Positions 1 to 7,061 of a stretch of DNA of 56,946 nt are shown one piece after another (within the stretch, counting starts at the first letter, position 1; the number at the start of each line of letters is the position of its first letter). The notes under the pieces are model-generated. The model had not been told where the DNA came from. It was given only the letters and a program-made list of their open reading frames with translations, and ran no database searches. The DNA comes from JAZQHR01 sp045540695 (GTDB lineage Bacteria > Bacillota > Clostridia > UMGS1810), in contig JAZQHR010000057.1 in the NCBI GenBank assembly GCA_045540695.1, forward strand, positions 1-56,946. The letters run 5' to 3'. The position numbers and the translations under genes were made by a program.

Positions 1-18
1 CATAAGGTTTAGATGCAA
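1..18 (-). repeat. R repeat copy R5 (truncated by window edge)
   Basis: It contains the R core CATAAGGTTTAGATGCAA. The contig ends inside this multi-copy repeat, which is what repeat-induced contig breakage looks like. It lies downstream of the glycerophosphodiesterase gene. Confidence 0.85.
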
Positions 19-33
19 CCGATTATAAGAAGA

Positions 34-59
34 AGTTCGTGTCAAGTTGGAGACAAAAA
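34..59 (-). repeat. S motif downstream of the GDPD gene
   Basis: A 26-bp stretch beginning AGTTCGTGTCAAGTT, five bases past the stop codon of the GDPD gene. It matches the stretch just after htpG (3704-3729) at about 21 of 26 positions. Looser relatives follow the SASA and SGNH genes. All sit between a stop codon and the next element. Confidence 0.5.
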
Positions 60-64
60 TGCAC

Positions 65-772
65 TTATTTCATTTGATTCAGAAACTGATGTAGTCTGTC
101 AGGAAAATTCACTGTCATTCCGTCAACTTCTAATGTGCACATTTTTTTCATAAGACTGATATTAAAAACTCCCCACGCTCTCACCCCAAGATTTAATTTG
201 CGAAGTTTTTCCATGAGTTCTTCTGTAATATGTTCTGCTTTAGGTGCAATCTCTTCTCCACCAATATCAAGAAGTTTTTTGATGGTTTCATTAGTTACTT
301 CACTTATCAGCCACCCTACTCTAGCTTTTGAATTTAATTCTTTAATCTTACTAATGTAATCATATTTAAAACTTGTGAATGTTGTTTTATCAAGAATACC
401 AAATTCGTTTATCATATTAAGCGTGTCTTCTTCTACACCTTCTCCTTTAAGTTCAATAGCAAATCGTATATCATATTGAGAGAATTTCTCTAAAAATTCT
501 CTTAGTGTAACAATTCTATCATAAAAGCCAATGGTGCTATTTCCGTAGATTTTTACCTTTCTGAGTTCTTCAAATGTGTAATCAGAAATTTTACCAACAC
601 CATCGGAAACTCTATCTAAGGTGTCATCATGAAATAACACCAAAACTCCGTCTTTCGTTCTATGAACATCTGTTTCTATCCCATTTGCACCTTGAATCAT
701 ACCAAGATAAAAGGATGATAAGGTATTTTCCGGTGCATATTCACTTGCACCTCTATGTGCATAATTAATCAT
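65..772 (-). CDS. Glycerophosphodiester phosphodiesterase family protein (GDPD)
   Basis: Predicted cytoplasmic GDPD-fold TIM-barrel enzyme of 235 aa. The family hydrolyses glycerophosphodiesters, the products of phospholipid deacylation, to glycerol-3-phosphate and an alcohol. The family motifs are in place: HRG at residues 6-8, ENT at 15-17, the metal ligands E33 and D35, and HD at 48-49. There is no signal peptide or membrane segment, and the length is normal for the short bacterial forms. It lies between repeats R4 and R5, so it is part of the accessory row and not of a phospholipid operon. It uses more ATT codons than the ATA-rich core genes, consistent with acquisition. The exact substrate cannot be read from sequence. 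Confidence 0.9.
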   Translation of the reverse strand: MINYAHRGASEYAPENTLSSFYLGMIQGANGIETDVHRTKDGVLVLFHDDTLDRVSDGVGKISDYTFEELRKVKIYGNSTIGFYDRIVTLREFLEKFSQYDIRFAIELKGEGVEEDTLNMINEFGILDKTTFTSFKYDYISKIKELNSKARVGWLISEVTNETIKKLLDIGGEEIAPKAEHITEELMEKLRKLNLGVRAWGVFNISLMKKMCTLEVDGMTVNFPDRLHQFLNQMK

Positions 773-812
773 TGTGTATAGCTCCTTTCAATAAAATAAC
801 TCTCCTATTAAT

Positions 813-838
813 TGCGACACATAAGGTTTAGATGCAAA
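813..838 (-). repeat. R repeat copy R4 (partial)
   Basis: It carries the GCGACACATAAGGTTTAGAT half of R and lacks the ATATCC and Spo0A-box half. It joins the upstream side of the GDPD gene to hairpin element A. Confidence 0.75.
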
Positions 839-847
839 CCTTTCAAA

Positions 848-974
848 GGCTTCTCCTTGAGGAGAGGCTCCGCTTGTCAAAGCGGTGGTGAGGTGTAGAT
901 TGCGAAAGCAATCGTTATTTATTTCCACCTCATCCGAGTTGCTACGCAACCCACCTTCCCCTCAAGGGGAAGGC
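848..974. mobile_element. Hairpin-ended small element A (MITE-like, non-coding)
   Basis: 127 bp with imperfect terminal inverted repeats of about 48 bp. One end reads GGCTTCTCCTTGAGGAGA and then CCGCTTGTCAAAGCGG. Read inwards on the other strand, the opposite end has GCCTTCCCCTTGAGGGGAAG and then GGTTGCGTAGCAACTC. Each end therefore folds into two hairpins, followed by GAGGTG. The middle holds a third hairpin (ATTGCGAAAGCAAT). There is no ORF. With R4 and R3 it fills the 773-1071 gap. It has the same architecture as DUF559-bearing element B, so it may be a non-autonomous relative. Confidence 0.6.
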
Positions 975-991
975 TTTTTGCATCGACATTT

Positions 992-1030
992 TTCGACATA
1001 TCCATATTGCGATGTATAAGGTTTAGATAC
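992..1030 (-). repeat. R repeat copy R3
   Basis: Full-length R, with CGACATATCCATATTGCGA followed by TGTATAAGGTTTAGATAC. Two Spo0A-box-like heptamers on the minus strand, TGTCGAA (992-998) and TGTCGAT (982-988), are 10 bp apart. Confidence 0.85.
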
Positions 1031-1046
1031 AGGTCTTTTAGCAATA

Positions 1047-1070
1047 ATTACTGTCAAATCGAGTCAAAAA
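1047..1070 (-). repeat. S motif downstream of the SASA gene
   Basis: It contains TGTCAAATCGAGTCAAAAA and directly abuts the stop codon of the SASA esterase gene. It shares the GTCAA...GAG.CAAAAA frame with the other S stretches. It is the most diverged copy. Confidence 0.35.
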
Positions 1071-1071
1071 A

Positions 1072-1794
1072 TCACATAAAAATATCCTTGTATTTTTCAA
1101 AATATCTTTTTCCCAATTCTCTACATGATTTAGAGTTAAAATGAAGCCCGTCAGGTTTTAACTCTAAACCATCTACTGAAACAATTGCACACATGGGAAG
1201 CTCGTTTTGTAATTTGTGAAGGAGAATGTTCATCTTTTCTACACTATCCACCTTCCAGTTATCTGTAATTTTATCTGAAATTTCACCAATGATTATCGGT
1301 AAATTTTCACCAATATCTTTTCGCAAAGATGTCATAACATTTAAAAAATCTTTTCTATATTCTTCCTCGTTAATTTGATGACAATCACTTTCTCCCTGAT
1401 GCCAGATAATTCCGCATAAATCAGATGTACGCATCGCAAGTTTTGCCATAGCAACTGCGTGGTCATATAACAATTCTCCCGGTTGCCATTGTTTTATTTT
1501 CGTGCCTCCATCAGCACAAGGAATTAAACCAATTTCACAACCAGAATATTTTGACAATTCATCTGCAAAGCTCGCAGCAAGACCTATACCGCTATGAAAA
1601 TCAGTTCCCAGTATTGCCCTGTCAGGGTTGATTGGCTCGCTCATTGGTTGCCACCTGCCCATGCGTAGCATAAAGCATTTTTTGTTTTTTATAGGCTCTA
1701 CTTCTCCAAAATCACCCCGCCCCGCCATATTAGATTGTCCTATCATTAAAAATGAACATATTCTTTCTTTTTTTGTGATACCATCATTTATCAA
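1072..1794 (-). CDS. Sialate O-acetylesterase-like SGNH hydrolase (SASA / DUF303 family)
   Basis: 240-aa esterase of the SASA family, whose members remove O-acetyl groups from sialic acids or plant polysaccharides such as xylan. The catalytic blocks are intact: GQSNMAG at 19-25 with nucleophile S21, WHQGESD at 131-137, and DGLH at 215-218 with the likely catalytic D and H. There is no signal peptide, so it is predicted to act in the cytoplasm on imported acetylated oligosaccharides. The start is a TTG nine bases after GGAG. No ATG gives a full N-terminal strand. It lies between repeats R3 and R2. I cannot separate sialic acid from xylan specificity. Confidence 0.85.
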   Translation of the reverse strand: MINDGITKKERICSFLMIGQSNMAGRGDFGEVEPIKNKKCFMLRMGRWQPMSEPINPDRAILGTDFHSGIGLAASFADELSKYSGCEIGLIPCADGGTKIKQWQPGELLYDHAVAMAKLAMRTSDLCGIIWHQGESDCHQINEEEYRKDFLNVMTSLRKDIGENLPIIIGEISDKITDNWKVDSVEKMNILLHKLQNELPMCAIVSVDGLELKPDGLHFNSKSCRELGKRYFEKYKDIFM

Positions 1795-1795
1795 T

Positions 1796-1894
1796 TTAAA
1801 AGTCTCCTTTTTTCTTTTTTATTTTATAAAGTTCTTCTCCAACAAATGTTGCATAGGCATTATTAATAGCACTTTCTTTCAAAGCCTCCTTTGC
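1796..1894 (-). pseudogene. Possible coding remnant, 32 codons, upstream of the SASA gene
   Basis: An open stretch after a TAG reads as a plausible helical C-terminus (…AYATFVGEELYKIKKK) and ends one base before the TTG start of the SASA gene. Its last codons contain that gene's ribosome site. There is no well-placed start codon: AAGGAGG lies only two bases before a TTG. I do not recognise the family. It may be the 3' scar of a lost gene. Confidence 0.3.
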
Positions 1895-1905
1895 CTAAAT
1901 GGAGG
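1885..1905. repeat. Single-hairpin element C
   Basis: An inverted repeat of CCTCC and GGAGG, preceded by TTTCAAAG and followed by T7 and R2. It has the same flanks as elements A and B but only one hairpin, as if it were a collapsed copy. Confidence 0.4.
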
Positions 1906-1925
1906 TTTTTTTGTTTCCGACAATA

Positions 1926-1967
1926 TTCGACATATCAATATTGCGAGGCATAAGGTTTAGATGCAAA
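1926..1967 (-). repeat. R repeat copy R2
   Basis: Full-length R with the core GGCATAAGGTTTAGATGCAA. Heptamers TGTCGAA (1926-1932) and TGTCGGA (1916-1922) on the minus strand are 10 bp apart. It lies between element C and element B. Confidence 0.85.
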
Positions 1968-1976
1968 CTTTTCAAA

Positions 1977-2424
1977 GGCTCCCTTGTGTAAAGGGAGCTG
2001 TCAGCGTAGCTGACTGAGGGATTGTTTCACTGCACTATCTACATACATACAAACCCCCTCAAAGTTTTTCAAAACATCAAGATTTGATATTCTTATTACC
2101 GTTATTCCATATTGTTCTAAATACGCTGTTCTCTTTTCATCACTTATAAGTCCTGCATCTTCATAATGCTGTGAACCATCAAGTTCAATAACAACATTTG
2201 CTTTTGCACAATAAAAGTCAGCTATGTATTTGCCCAAGACTTTTTGTCTTGTGAATTTCACCGGATATTCTCTTAAGAAATCATATCAAAGATGTCTTTC
2301 TTCTTTTGCCATATTCTTTCTGAGTTCCTTTGCAAACGGAACTATTTTCTTATTATGTTTTCTATCCATTTACAACCCCTCCGAGTTTGCTTTGCAAACC
2401 CACCTCCCCTTACACAGGGGAGGC
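1977..2424. mobile_element. Element B: DUF559 gene between double-hairpin terminal inverted repeats
   Basis: The ends at 1977-2025 and 2372-2424 are imperfect inverted copies. Each has an outer hairpin (CTCCCTTGTGTAAAGGGAG; CTCCCCTTACACAGGGGAG), an inner hairpin (GTCAGCGTAGCTGAC; TTTGCTTTGCAAA) and an ATTGT or GTTGT edge. The single cargo gene begins just inside one end and stops inside the other. The layout resembles a small transposable element carrying one nuclease-like gene. No target duplication was identified, although R copies flank it directly. Confidence 0.6.
2001..2369 (-). pseudogene. DUF559 endonuclease-like protein, interrupted by an in-frame TGA
   Basis: Read from the ATG at 2369, this is a complete DUF559 protein of about 122 codons. 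The family is related to Vsr and restriction-type nucleases. The N-terminal helix KELRKNMAKEERHL is followed by a TGA at 2286-2288, where the family has the Trp of its LW..LR motif. Beyond it come KFTRQKVLGKYIADFYC, VIELDGSQHY and the VIRISNLDV strand. One base change (TGG to TGA) explains the break, because the frame is otherwise open. A GTG at codon 37 could start an 86-aa fragment, but that fragment lacks the first helix. GGAGGGG in the element's end serves as ribosome site, and the last codons lie in the other end. Confidence 0.8.
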
Positions 2425-2441
2425 TTTTATTTTCGCCAAAA

Positions 2442-2483
2442 TTCGACATATCCATATTGCGAGGCATAAGGTTTAGATGCAAA
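2442..2483 (-). repeat. R repeat copy R1
   Basis: Full-length R. Heptamers TGTCGAA (2442-2448) and TGGCGAA (2432-2438) on the minus strand are 10 bp apart, and both fit the Spo0A consensus TGNCGAA. It lies between element B and the SGNH gene. Confidence 0.85.
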
Positions 2484-2525
2484 GTTTTTTGATGTCAAGT
2501 TTATGTCAGTTTGAGATCAAAAAAC
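2484..2525 (-). repeat. S motif / imperfect hairpin downstream of the SGNH gene
   Basis: TTTTTTGAT and ATCAAAAAA form a nine-base stem around an imperfect inner stem (TCAA/TTGA). It may double as the transcription terminator of the SGNH gene, which stops 11 bases away. It is a looser relative of the stretches at 34-59 and 3704-3729. Confidence 0.45.
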
Positions 2526-2536
2526 AGTATTTACAA

Positions 2537-3664
2537 TCACAATATCCCATATTTACGAATTTCTTTAAACAGAGCATCAGCCAATATTTTACATCCTTCT
2601 TCATTAGGATGTCCGCCATATATGGCATCTGATGGATTTTCTTTTTTACCAAGGAGCTTGGTGTTGTCAAAAACAAAATCTACCTTTTCACTTAACTGGT
2701 TTAAAATATATAAATTTAACCTTTTCCACTTTTCAATATTTTCGCATTTATAGTCAAAGGGTGGTATCGTCTGCACAATAACCTTTTTCCCCGCTCTTTT
2801 CAAAGCATCCGCAATATATGTCAAATCTGCTTTTATTTGTTCTTCGGCTTGTCCTTGTAAAATATCATTTACACCGTAGCATACAAAAACTATATCATTC
2901 TGTTTCGCCTTATATAGCCATACTCCATCGGAAGCAGCATCGTTCGCCCTGCCAAATCCAATACCTAAATTCCAATAGGAATAATCGCTTCCTAACTTTT
3001 CAGAAAGAATTGCATTCCAATGCAAATATGAATTTGGATTTGTTCCAATTCCCTGTGTAATGGAATCTCCCAAATACGCAACTCTTCCTTTTGTCTGCCT
3101 ATCACATCCAATCATACCTGCAAAAGGCATAAACTTGGAATATTTCCACGCTTCTCCTTCTTTAATAAAAACAGGAAGTAAAGTTTCTTCGTGATACGGA
3201 ATCATTTTTCCTGAAAAAGTTATTTCAAGGCAAAGATACTCGTCTTTTTTATATTCAAGCTTAGCAGGATCAGAGGTGAAAAACTCACCGGGCATTACCA
3301 CTTTTGATTTTTGTCCGCCAAAACTAATATCCTTAAAATCAGAAACCACAATGTCAGCATTTTTATCATTATCGTCCATAACCAAGTCAGAAATATTTTC
3401 AGACATATCAATTTTTCTGCATCTGCCAATTCTGGCACTGTGAATTACCCATTCGTCACAAATTAGATTTTTATGACTTATCGCACCATCTCCATAAGTA
3501 CTGTCTATAGTATTTGAAAACAAAATCGAATAATTGTATTCACCGCCAACCGATATTTTATAAAGCAATCGGCCTGTATGTATTTCATTATCATTCATTT
3601 CAAAATACAACTGATTTGCACTGCCAGCATATGTATTTGATTTAAACTCTTCAAAATATTTCAT
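2537..3664 (-). CDS. SGNH/GDSL-family esterase with N-terminal beta-rich domain
   Basis: 375-aa predicted carbohydrate esterase or lipase-like hydrolase. Residues 1-185 form a beta-rich region like the jelly-roll domain that precedes SGNH domains in acetyl-xylan esterase-type (CE2-like) proteins. The catalytic domain follows: GDSIT at 199-203 with nucleophile S201, a glycine block (NLGIGFGRA, about 232-240), GVND at 264-267, and D346 with H352 near the C-terminus. There is no signal peptide. I chose the ATG at 3664 because GGAG lies nine bases before it. An ATG 15 bases upstream contains that GGAG and lacks its own site. It separates htpG from the R-punctuated segment. The substrate is inferred, not seen. 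Confidence 0.8.
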   Translation of the reverse strand: MKYFEEFKSNTYAGSANQLYFEMNDNEIHTGRLLYKISVGGEYNYSILFSNTIDSTYGDGAISHKNLICDEWVIHSARIGRCRKIDMSENISDLVMDDNDKNADIVVSDFKDISFGGQKSKVVMPGEFFTSDPAKLEYKKDEYLCLEITFSGKMIPYHEETLLPVFIKEGEAWKYSKFMPFAGMIGCDRQTKGRVAYLGDSITQGIGTNPNSYLHWNAILSEKLGSDYSYWNLGIGFGRANDAASDGVWLYKAKQNDIVFVCYGVNDILQGQAEEQIKADLTYIADALKRAGKKVIVQTIPPFDYKCENIEKWKRLNLYILNQLSEKVDFVFDNTKLLGKKENPSDAIYGGHPNEEGCKILADALFKEIRKYGIL

Positions 3665-3703
3665 AAAAAAAGACTCCATTTTTAATTAAACAATTTTTTT
3701 GAT

Positions 3704-3729
3704 AGTTCGTGTCATGTCAGGAACAAAAA
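3704..3729 (-). repeat. S motif between htpG and the SGNH gene
   Basis: Imperfect palindrome GTTCGTGTCATGTCAGGAAC followed by A5, immediately after the htpG stop. It is 21/26 identical to the stretch at 34-59 but has no R beside it. It marks the inner edge of the accessory segment. Confidence 0.45.
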
Positions 3730-5541
3730 TTATTTCTCCGCAAGTTTTAAAAGTATCTCGCTTGTGCGATTTATAAACTCGTTCATATCGTCGCCAGAAA
3801 GGTTTTTGTGAGAAAGCTTTGCTATATCGTAAACCTGCTTACAAATTAGCTCTTTTATCTCGCCGTCAGGAAGGTCTAGTGCTTTTTTCACTATTGGGCT
3901 GTTTGCATTTATCACAAGCGTTTCTTCCTGTGATGGAAGGCCCATCCCCATATTTCCAAACATCTGTGCCATTTCCTGCATTCTTCTGCCCTCTTCCGAA
4001 AGCACAAACATTGCAGATATTTTGTCTGACTTTAGATTTTGCACATCTATCTTCATTTCACTTGGCACTATACCGCTAAACATCTTTGCTATCTCTTCCT
4101 TATTATCACTTTCGCCTTCTTCCTTAAGGCTGTCTGCGATATACGAGTCAACCCTCTTGAACTTAACATCACTTACCTTGTACTCAAGGAAGCTTACAAA
4201 GTGATTATCAAGTGCCGATGTAAGTAATACCGGCTCTATACCTTCTGTTTTAAGTAGCTCTATATACTGTGCCTGCTTGTCAGCATCGGTTACGTAATAC
4301 ACTTCTTTTATCTCGCCATCTGTAATGTCTTTTAGCGACATATACACGTTGTCAAGCTTTTTAAATAGAAGTATATCCTTCACTCTGTCGTAAAATTTCT
4401 CATCGCGAAGGCAACCGTATTTTACAAACGGGCTTATATCGTCCCAGTATCCTTCAAATTTTTCTTTCTCGTTTTTGTAAAGTCCTGTTAATTTATCTGC
4501 TACCTTCTTTGTGATATGAGCAGATACCTTTGACACATAACCATCATTTTGAAGGAAACTTCTAGACACGTTAAGCGGAAGGTCAGGGCAATCTATTACA
4601 CCCTTTAAAAGCATAAGATATTCAGGTGTAACCTCTTTTATATTATCAGCTATAAACACCTGATTGTTGTATAGCTTTATTTGTCCTTCTATGCTCTGAA
4701 GCTCGTGGTTAAGCTTCGGAAAATATAGTATTCCCTTTAGGTTAAACGGGAAATCCACGTTTAAATGTATCCAGAAAAGCGGCTCGTTAAAGTCCATAAA
4801 CACTTCTCTGTAAAACGCCTTGTACTCATCGTCAGTACATTCGCTTGGTTTTTTAAGCCAAAGAGGATTTGTGTTGTTGATAAGAGTCGGCTTTTTATCG
4901 TCCGAAGTATCCTCTTCATCTTCAACATATATCTCTATCGGTAAAAATCCACAGTATTTTCGAAGAGTACTCTGAAGTGTGTAAAGCTCCAAAAATTCCT
5001 CGCTGTCCTCTGCAATATTTAGCGTAATTACAGTACCTCTTTCAGCTTTAGTACCCTCTGACATATCATATTCAGCACCTCCGTCGCTTTCCCAGTGCAC
5101 AGGAGCTGCACCGTCTACGTATGAAAGTGTGTCAATATACACAGTGCCCGCCGCCATAAATGCCGAATAAAATCCAAGTCCGAAATGACCTATAATCTGT
5201 CCTGACTTGTCGTTTTCCTTTTCATATTTTGCGATAAAGTCCTCTGCACCAGAAAAAGCCACCTGATTGATGTACTTTTCCACTTCATCGGCAGTCATAC
5301 CGATACCATTGTCGGCAATTTTTATAGTCTTTGCACTTTTGTTTACAGATACCTTAATCTCAAATTTTTCACCTTCGGCAAGACTTGCCTCTCCCATATC
5401 CGAAAGCTTTTTAAGCTTTGTGATAGCATCCTGTGCGTTAGACACAAGTTCACGAAGGAATATATCCTTATCCGAATATAGCCATTTTTTGATAATTGGC
5501 AAAAGATTGTCGGTATGAACTGAAATTTTTCCTTTAGCCAT
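3730..5541 (-). CDS. htpG: Molecular chaperone HtpG (bacterial Hsp90)
   Basis: 603-aa ATP-dependent cytoplasmic chaperone that works as a dimer on late folding intermediates. The N-terminal GHKL ATPase domain shows FLRELVSNAQDA (about 28-39), where the N-box residues bind Mg-ATP, then DNGIGM (about 78-83) and FGLGFYSAFM (about 120-129). The middle domain has LKGILYFP and the conserved NVSRSFLQ with its catalytic-loop arginine. The C-terminal dimerisation domain is present without an MEEVD tail, as expected for bacteria. It is slightly shorter than the E. coli protein (624 aa). It follows the nicotinate phosphoribosyltransferase gene by 14 bases and probably shares its transcript. Confidence 0.97.
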   Translation of the reverse strand: MAKGKISVHTDNLLPIIKKWLYSDKDIFLRELVSNAQDAITKLKKLSDMGEASLAEGEKFEIKVSVNKSAKTIKIADNGIGMTADEVEKYINQVAFSGAEDFIAKYEKENDKSGQIIGHFGLGFYSAFMAAGTVYIDTLSYVDGAAPVHWESDGGAEYDMSEGTKAERGTVITLNIAEDSEEFLELYTLQSTLRKYCGFLPIEIYVEDEEDTSDDKKPTLINNTNPLWLKKPSECTDDEYKAFYREVFMDFNEPLFWIHLNVDFPFNLKGILYFPKLNHELQSIEGQIKLYNNQVFIADNIKEVTPEYLMLLKGVIDCPDLPLNVSRSFLQNDGYVSKVSAHITKKVADKLTGLYKNEKEKFEGYWDDISPFVKYGCLRDEKFYDRVKDILLFKKLDNVYMSLKDITDGEIKEVYYVTDADKQAQYIELLKTEGIEPVLLTSALDNHFVSFLEYKVSDVKFKRVDSYIADSLKEEGESDNKEEIAKMFSGIVPSEMKIDVQNLKSDKISAMFVLSEEGRRMQEMAQMFGNMGMGLPSQEETLVINANSPIVKKALDLPDGEIKELICKQVYDIAKLSHKNLSGDDMNEFINRTSEILLKLAEK

Positions 5542-5555
5542 GGTTTTACATCTCC

Positions 5556-7001
5556 TTATTTGTTGTTGTAGCTGGAAAGTAGTCCTGTCTTAATTCTCCA
5601 TAGTTTGTCCGATAAATCCACATAGTAAGTGTGTGGATTTTCAAAACGTTTAACTTCGTCCCATAGAGAATCTATCTGCTCTTCGCAGAATTTCTTTATT
5701 TCAGGAAGTGACGGTGAAGTATATACGCATTTTCCTTTTTCAAATATTGGCACAAGAAGGTTCTTCACAGTATAGTCTGTAATAGTCTTTCTCTTCCAGG
5801 TGTGCTCAGGGTCAAATATTTCGTATTCTCCGTCTTCCGGAATTGTTTCATTTTCAAGGGTAAGCACATCAGCTATCGCCTTGCCTGTATCTCTTGAATA
5901 TAGTCTAAACACATTTTTCGCACAAGGCGTAGTTATCTTTGCAATGTTTTCTGAAATCTTGATTTTTGGTACTTCCTCGCCGTCTTCAAATATAGACACA
6001 AGCTTGTACACACCGCCAAAAACCGGCTCTGACTTTGATGTAATAAGTCTTTCGCCAACGCCAAATGAGTCTATGCACGCACCCTGAGTAAGTATATCTC
6101 TTATGATGTACTCGTCAAGCGAGTTGGAAACTACTATCTTACAATCCTCAAGTCCCTCTTCGTCAAGAACTTTTCTTATCTTTTTTGTAAGGTATGTGAT
6201 GTCACCGCTGTCTATCCTAACGCCCGCTGGTCTAAAGCCACGCGGAATAACCTCTTCTTTAAATGCTTTAATCGCATTTGGAAGACCCGATTTAAGCACG
6301 TTGTAAGTATCTATAAGTAGTGTACAGCTCTGCGGATATGTTCTGGCATACGCTCTAAACGCATCAAGCTCGGTTGGAAATAATTGTACCCAGCTATGTG
6401 CCATAGTTCCAAGTGCAGGGATAGAGTGCATTCTGTCGGAAATAGTACATGCGGTACCTGCACAACCTGCAAGATATGCTGCTCTTGCACCATACATAGC
6501 ACCATGCACACCCTGTGCACGTCTTGAGCCAAATTCCATAACAGGTCTGCCGTCTGCAGCACGAACTATTCTGTTTGCTTTAGTTGCGATAAGGCTCTGG
6601 TGGTTTATTGTAAGAAGGAGCATTGTTTCCAAGAACTGTGCTTCTATAACAGGACCTTTAACCTTTACAATCGGCTCGCCGGGGAAGATTGGCGTACCCT
6701 CTTCTATCGCCCATACATCGCAGGTAAATTCAAAATTCTTTAAATACTCCAAAAACTCTTCGCAGAAAAGATTTTTCGAGCGAAGATACTCTATGTCGCC
6801 ATCGTCAAACTTAAGATTTTTTATGTAATCAATAAGCTGCTCAACACCCATCATAACGGCAAATCCGCCGCCATCGGGAACCTTTCTGAAAAACATATCA
6901 AAGCACGCGATTTTATCCTTATATCCGTGCTCAAAATATCCGTTCGCCATGGTAATCTCATAAAAATCCATAAGCATAGTTAAGTTAATATTATTATCCA
7001 T
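5556..7001 (-). CDS. pncB: Nicotinate phosphoribosyltransferase
   Basis: 481-aa enzyme of NAD salvage (Preiss-Handler route). It joins nicotinate and PRPP to give nicotinate mononucleotide, with ATP hydrolysis. Visible family features are the N-terminal MLMDFYEITMANGYF, MEFGSRRAQG (about 177-186) in the substrate pocket, the barrel strand GVRIDSGDITYL, and FGVGERLITS near the phosphate-binding loop. Length and motif order fit the longer Gram-positive NAPRTase type. I use pncB for activity; it is not the NAMPT (nadV) type. It is upstream of htpG, 14 bases apart. A leader of about 100 bases precedes it, but no confident promoter was found there. Confidence 0.93.
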   Translation of the reverse strand: MDNNINLTMLMDFYEITMANGYFEHGYKDKIACFDMFFRKVPDGGGFAVMMGVEQLIDYIKNLKFDDGDIEYLRSKNLFCEEFLEYLKNFEFTCDVWAIEEGTPIFPGEPIVKVKGPVIEAQFLETMLLLTINHQSLIATKANRIVRAADGRPVMEFGSRRAQGVHGAMYGARAAYLAGCAGTACTISDRMHSIPALGTMAHSWVQLFPTELDAFRAYARTYPQSCTLLIDTYNVLKSGLPNAIKAFKEEVIPRGFRPAGVRIDSGDITYLTKKIRKVLDEEGLEDCKIVVSNSLDEYIIRDILTQGACIDSFGVGERLITSKSEPVFGGVYKLVSIFEDGEEVPKIKISENIAKITTPCAKNVFRLYSRDTGKAIADVLTLENETIPEDGEYEIFDPEHTWKRKTITDYTVKNLLVPIFEKGKCVYTSPSLPEIKKFCEEQIDSLWDEVKRFENPHTYYVDLSDKLWRIKTGLLSSYNNK

Positions 7002-7061
7002 TTTTCATTACTCCTTTTAAAATGTATACACATAAGTAATATTTATTATTTCTATATTAGC

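Noticed and set aside
2286..2288. TGA read as tryptophan (alternative genetic code)
   Set aside because: Several intact genes in the window end in TGA, and Trp is encoded by TGG throughout.
1..2483. R copies as a CRISPR array
   Set aside because: Copies are hundreds of bases apart with genes between them, and there are no uniform spacers or cas genes.
1..2540. Classical integron cassette array
   Set aside because: No integrase and no convincing RYYYAAC/GTTRRRY core pair in R or S. Only the general layout is similar.
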